DNA of 64,000 nucleotides, taken from Burkholderiaceae bacterium. Its GTDB lineage: Bacteria; Pseudomonadota; Gammaproteobacteria; Burkholderiales; Burkholderiaceae_C. This document shows positions 60,732 through 64,000 of the stretch, in pieces. The stretch covers positions 83,810 through 147,809 of the forward strand of contig CAKKRJ010000008.1 of NCBI GenBank assembly GCA_919902775.1, in the 5' to 3' direction. Position numbers and translations under genes: made by a program. Positions within the stretch are counted from its first letter, which is position 1, and each line of letters starts with the position of its first letter. The notes below the pieces were generated by a model. That model was not told the DNA's origin. It was given only the letters and a program-made list of their open reading frames with translations, and made no database searches.

Positions 60732-61760
60732 ATGCCCATTACGCCCCAGGAAGCCCTGCAACGGACCATCGAGCACCGCGAAATTTTTCATGACGAGATG
60801 CTCAAAATCATGCGCATGATCATGAAAGGCGAGTTGTCGCCTGTCATGACGGCCGCACTGCTGACAGGCTTGCGCGTCAAAAAAGAAACCATCGGTGAGA
60901 TCACGGCCGCGGCTCAGGTGATGCGTGAGTTTTCAACGAAAGTGCACGTGGCAGACCCGACCCATCTGGTGGACATTGTTGGCACCGGGGGGGATGGCGC
61001 ACACACGTTCAACATCTCGACCTGTGCCATGTTTGTGGCAGCGGCGGCGGGGGCCAAAACCGCCAAGCATGGCGGGCGCAGTGTCAGCAGCAAATCGGGC
61101 AGTGCCGATGTGGTGGAGGCCTTGGGGGGGAACATCCATCTCTCGCCCGAGCAAATTGCACGCTCCATTGAAGAAGTGGGCATTGGCTTCATGTTCGCCC
61201 CCAACCACCATCCGGCCATGAAAAACGTGGCCCCGGTGCGCAAGGAACTGGGGGTGCGCACCATGTTCAACATCTTGGGGCCGCTGACCAACCCGGCCAG
61301 CGCCCCCAATATTCTGATGGGGGTGTTCCACTCGGATCTGGTGGGCATTCAGGTGCGTGCGTTGCAGCGATTGGGCGCGGAGCATGCGGTGGTGGTCTAT
61401 GGCCGCGACGGCATGGACGAAATCAGCCTGGGTGCGGCCACCTTGGTGGGCGAACTCAAAAATGGTCAGATCACCGAATACGAAATCCACCCCGAGGATT
61501 ACGGCTTGCCCATGGCCAGCAACCGTGCTCTGAAAGTGGACACGCCTGAGCAATCCATGGCGGTGTTGCGTGGTGTGCTGGACAATCAGCCAGGTGCAGC
61601 GCGCGACATTGTCATGATCAATGCGGCTGCGACTCTGTATGCGGCCAATGTGGCCAGCAGCATCGCCGAAGGTCTGGAGCGTGCCCGTGCCGCGATCGAG
61701 TCGGGTGCCGCCAAAGCCAAGCTGGCACAGTTTGTGGCGTTTGGCCAGTCGGCTGTTTAA
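60732..61760 (+). CDS. trpD: Anthranilate phosphoribosyltransferase
   Basis: 342 residues. Second step of the Trp branch, joining anthranilate and [44 protein letters not shown] and [16 protein letters not shown] are the substrate loops. The ATG at 60732 is 8 bases after AAGGA; the ATG at 60726 is too close. Confidence 0.96.
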   Translation: MPITPQEALQRTIEHREIFHDEMLKIMRMIMKGELSPVMTAALLTGLRVKKETIGEITAAAQVMREFSTKVHVADPTHLVDIVGTGGDGAHTFNISTCAMFVAAAAGAKTAKHGGRSVSSKSGSADVVEALGGNIHLSPEQIARSIEEVGIGFMFAPNHHPAMKNVAPVRKELGVRTMFNILGPLTNPASAPNILMGVFHSDLVGIQVRALQRLGAEHAVVVYGRDGMDEISLGAATLVGELKNGQITEYEIHPEDYGLPMASNRALKVDTPEQSMAVLRGVLDNQPGAARDIVMINAAATLYAANVASSIAEGLERARAAIESGAAKAKLAQFVAFGQSAV

Positions 61761-61763
61761 ATC

Positions 61764-61904
61764 GTGTGGCAAGGCGAAGGGGTCTGGATCGCTGTGGGCG
61801 TTTCGGCTTTGTTTGTGGTGGTCGGGTTGGCGATGCACCGCATTTTTGTTCGAATTTTAAAAAACGGAGCCACTGAGCCCGGACAGGAAAAAAACCATGA
61901 GTGA
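61764..61904 (+). CDS. Small single-helix membrane protein between trpD and trpC
   Basis: 46 codons from GTG at 61764, starting 3 bases after trpD. It reads [20 protein letters not shown], then [20 protein letters not shown] and ends near QEKNHE. One clear helix followed by a basic stretch suggests an inner-membrane protein with the tail inside. The stop lies 8 bases inside trpC, in another frame, so translation of the two is probably coupled. There is no recognised family; the hydrophobic pattern and lack of stops in a 136-base gap argue for a real gene. Confidence 0.5.
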   Translation: MWQGEGVWIAVGVSALFVVVGLAMHRIFVRILKNGATEPGQEKNHE

Positions 61905-62685
61905 CATCCTCGACAAAATCGTCGCCGTCAAACGCGAAGAAGTCGCTGCAGCCTTGGCCAAAAAATCCCTGGCCCTGGTTCGGGCGGATGCCGAAAGCCG
62001 GGTGCTCACCCGTGACTTTGAGGGGGCCCTGCGCGCCAAGATATCCGCTGGACAACCGGCGGTGATTGCTGAAATCAAAAAAGCCAGTCCATCCAAAGGT
62101 GTTTTGCGTCAGGAGTTCATCCCGGCTGACATCGCACAAAGTTATGCCGAACATGGGGCGGCGTGTTTGTCGGTCTTGACGGATAAACAGTTTTTCCAAG
62201 GCAGTGTGGATTTCCTGAAGCAGGCGCGCGCCAGTTGCGATTTGCCTGTGTTGCGCAAAGACTTCATGGTTGATGTGTATCAAATCTACGAAGCAAGGGC
62301 GATGGGCGCTGACGCCATTTTGCTGATTGCTGCTTGTCTGGACGACGCACAAATGGCCGAGATGGAAACGGTGGCCCGCAGTCTGGACATGGCGGTGCTG
62401 GTGGAAGTGCATGACCGTGCCGAACTGGACCGTGCGTTGAAGTTGAAAACCCGTTTGGTCGGCATCAACAACCGCAACCTGAAAACATTTGAGGTGTCGT
62501 TGCAGACGACGTTGGACCTGCTTCCTGCAGTCCCGTCGGACCGTTTGCTGGTGACCGAGAGCGGTATTTTGTCGTCTGACGATGTGAAGCGCATGCGCGA
62601 AGCGCATGTCAACGCTTTCCTGGTCGGAGAGGCCTTTATGCGCGCCGCTGAGCCCGGTGAAGCGCTGGCCAAACTCTTTGCCTGA
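61897..62685 (+). CDS. trpC: Indole-3-glycerol phosphate synthase
   Basis: 262-residue TIM barrel closing the indole ring. [35 protein letters not shown] and [18 protein letters not shown] hold the catalytic Lys and Glu residues. Its stop overlaps the ung start (TGATG). trpF, trpB and trpA are not in the window. Confidence 0.97.
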   Translation: MSDILDKIVAVKREEVAAALAKKSLALVRADAESRVLTRDFEGALRAKISAGQPAVIAEIKKASPSKGVLRQEFIPADIAQSYAEHGAACLSVLTDKQFFQGSVDFLKQARASCDLPVLRKDFMVDVYQIYEARAMGADAILLIAACLDDAQMAEMETVARSLDMAVLVEVHDRAELDRALKLKTRLVGINNRNLKTFEVSLQTTLDLLPAVPSDRLLVTESGILSSDDVKRMREAHVNAFLVGEAFMRAAEPGEALAKLFA

Positions 62686-63446
62686 TGTCCATCGCCGCAG
62701 CTCAGCAGACCTTGGGTTTTGGTGATACGGCCATGGACCCCGACAGTTTGAAGCAATGGCCACCCGATTTAGGTGATCTGGACGCGGGCTGGGCACCGCT
62801 GGTCAAGGATTTTCTGGTCTCTTCAGCAGGACAATCCTTGTCTGTGCGTTTGGCAGATGCGCTGTGTGCCGGGAAAACCGTGTATCCCCCCGAGCCCTTC
62901 AGGGCACTCACATTGACGCCATTCAGCCAGGTGCGTGTGGTGATTCTCGGTCAAGACCCTTATCACGGACCTGGTCAAGCCGAAGGCCTGGCCTTTTCGG
63001 TGGCCCGTGGCGTGCGCGTGCCGCCCAGTTTGCGCAACATTTTCAAAGAGCTGCAGCAAAGTCTTGGTGTTGCGGTGTCTGAACAGGGCTCTTTGACGCG
63101 TTGGGCAAAGCAGGGCGTCTTGCTGCTCAACACTTGTTTGACTGTGGAGGCGGGGCAGCCGGCCAGCCATGCGCGTTGGGGTTGGGAAGTTTTGACCGAT
63201 CAATTGGTCGCTGCCGTGGCGAACAATCCGAGTCCTGTGGTTTTCATGCTGTGGGGTGCCCAGGCGCAGGCTAAAAAGCAGCTGATCGATGCCGCAGATC
63301 TGCAGGGGCGCCATTTGATCTTGCAAGCCAATCACCCATCGCCTTTGTCGGCCATGCGCCCCCCCGTGCCCTTTTTAGGTTGCGGGCACTTTGTTCAAGC
63401 GAATTCGTTTTTTCAGAGAAATGGCGAAAAACCCATCGAATGGTGA
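62685..63446 (+). CDS. ung: Uracil-DNA glycosylase
   Basis: 253 residues of family 1 UDG, removing uracil from DNA. The water-activating D91 lies in ILGQDPYHGPGQAEGLAFSV, LLLNTCLTVEAGQPASH follows, and the minor-groove His is in ANHPSPLSA. The ending GEKPIEW is usual. Translationally coupled to trpC. Confidence 0.96.
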   Translation: MSIAAAQQTLGFGDTAMDPDSLKQWPPDLGDLDAGWAPLVKDFLVSSAGQSLSVRLADALCAGKTVYPPEPFRALTLTPFSQVRVVILGQDPYHGPGQAEGLAFSVARGVRVPPSLRNIFKELQQSLGVAVSEQGSLTRWAKQGVLLLNTCLTVEAGQPASHARWGWEVLTDQLVAAVANNPSPVVFMLWGAQAQAKKQLIDAADLQGRHLILQANHPSPLSAMRPPVPFLGCGHFVQANSFFQRNGEKPIEW

Positions 63447-63463
63447 AAAAGTTGCGGCCAAGC

Positions 63464-63493
63464 TTGCGGGTTGTCAAAAAAGGATGGCATAAT
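63464..63493 (+). promoter_or_regulatory. Promoter of the tRNA-tuf operon
   Basis: TTGCGG (63464-63469), 18-base spacer, CATAAT (63488-63493), much like the spc operon promoter. The tRNA-Tyr begins 15 bases after the -10. Confidence 0.6.
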
Positions 63494-63508
63494 CTAAGAC
63501 TCGCTTCT

Positions 63509-63594
63509 GGAGGGGTGCCCGAGTGGCTAAAGGGGGCAGACTGTAAATCTGTTGGCTTACGCCTACACTGGTTCGAATCCAGTCTCCTCCACCA
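63509..63594 (+). tRNA. tRNA-Tyr (GTA)
   Basis: 86 bases with a long variable arm, acceptor GGAGGGG pairing CTCCTCC-type 3' end, anticodon GTA in CTGTAAAT, T-loop GGTTCGAATCC and encoded CCA. Confidence 0.96.
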
Positions 63595-63680
63595 GCAAAC
63601 TGGCTTAAGCCGGTTGATTTGAGCAATTGGAAATGGTTTCCAAGCATTGGCGTCGCATCCACTCGTGCGGCGCAATCAAT

Positions 63681-63754
63681 GCGGGAGTAGTTTAATGGTA
63701 GAACCTTAGCCTTCCAAGCTAATGACACGGGTTCGATTCCCGTTTCCCGCTCCA
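63681..63754 (+). tRNA. tRNA-Gly (TCC)
   Basis: 74 bases, acceptor GCGGGAG with TTCCCGC, anticodon TCC in CTTCCAAG, T-loop GGTTCGATTCC, encoded CCA. Confidence 0.96.
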
Positions 63755-63784
63755 GTCATCTGGCTGGGTTTGTAAGAAGATTTT

Positions 63785-63859
<75 letters not shown>

Positions 63860-63909
63860 GTTTCCGGGGCGCGCAACGCAAGTTGTGCGCCCTCTGTCTT
63901 GGTTGTTGA

Positions 63910-64000
<91 letters not shown>

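Overview
The window is a high-GC betaproteobacterial chromosome segment. Gene content and protein style point to Burkholderiales, probably a Comamonadaceae-like freshwater or soil lineage. The evidence is the PhaM-type granule protein, NagGH-type salicylate hydroxylase genes, a Bug-type solute-binding protein, the trpE-trpG-lysE-trpD-trpC order and the spc/alpha ribosomal cluster. I assign family rank from recalled protein similarity only; no search was run.

Layout. (1) 0.1-4.7 kb: cell-shape operon mreB-mreC-mreD-mrdA. (2) 4.8-7.6 kb: small conserved genes on the minus strand (MarC, a VOC protein, an eRF1-like protein, a DksA-type zinc finger, GST), with REP-like hairpins between them. (3) 7.6-30 kb: a large quinoprotein (PQQ) alcohol-oxidation locus. 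It holds a PedH/ExaA-type dehydrogenase with the Asp-x-Asp signature of lanthanide enzymes, two c-type cytochromes, a PQQ-associated ABC transporter, and a SoxYZ-like carrier with two 'quinoprotein relay' metallo-hydrolases. It also holds a MoxJ-like binding protein, a TonB receptor resembling PqqU/YncD, an AcoR-type sigma-54 activator and an ExaC-type aldehyde dehydrogenase. I find six sigma-54 (-24/-12) promoters here. One drives an uncharacterised four-gene membrane operon (17.6-20.2 kb) built on a MotA/TolQ-like plus MotB/ExbD-like pair; this is the best candidate for an undescribed system. (4) 30-34.3 kb: DUF2946, a PCuAC copper chaperone, PhaM, a FIST sensor and tgt. (5) 34.4-38.5 kb: a LysR regulator, salicylate-5-hydroxylase-like oxygenase subunits with a Rieske ferredoxin, and a ParDE-like toxin-antitoxin pair. 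This block sits between tgt and queA, is studded with a second REP-like repeat, and looks like an insertion. (6) 38.5-44.5 kb: queA, recG, oxyR, ubiA, proC. (7) 44.7-53.8 kb: spc and alpha ribosomal operons (rplN to rplQ) with secY, rpmJ and rpoA, then initiator tRNA-Met. (8) 53.8-57.7 kb: cinA, pgpA, thiL, apaG on the minus strand; rpe and gph on the plus strand. (9) 57.7-63.4 kb: the trp operon, preceded by a likely Trp-rich leader peptide and containing an unannotated small membrane-protein gene, then ung. (10) 63.5-64 kb: tRNA-Tyr, tRNA-Gly, tRNA-Thr and the start of tuf.

Working together, region 3 should oxidise alcohols in the periplasm to aldehydes, pass electrons through cytochromes c, and oxidise the aldehyde in the cytoplasm with ExaC, all under one sigma-54 activator. 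No PQQ biosynthesis gene (pqqA-E) is in the window. The cell must make PQQ from another locus or import it, and the PqqU-like receptor would fit import.
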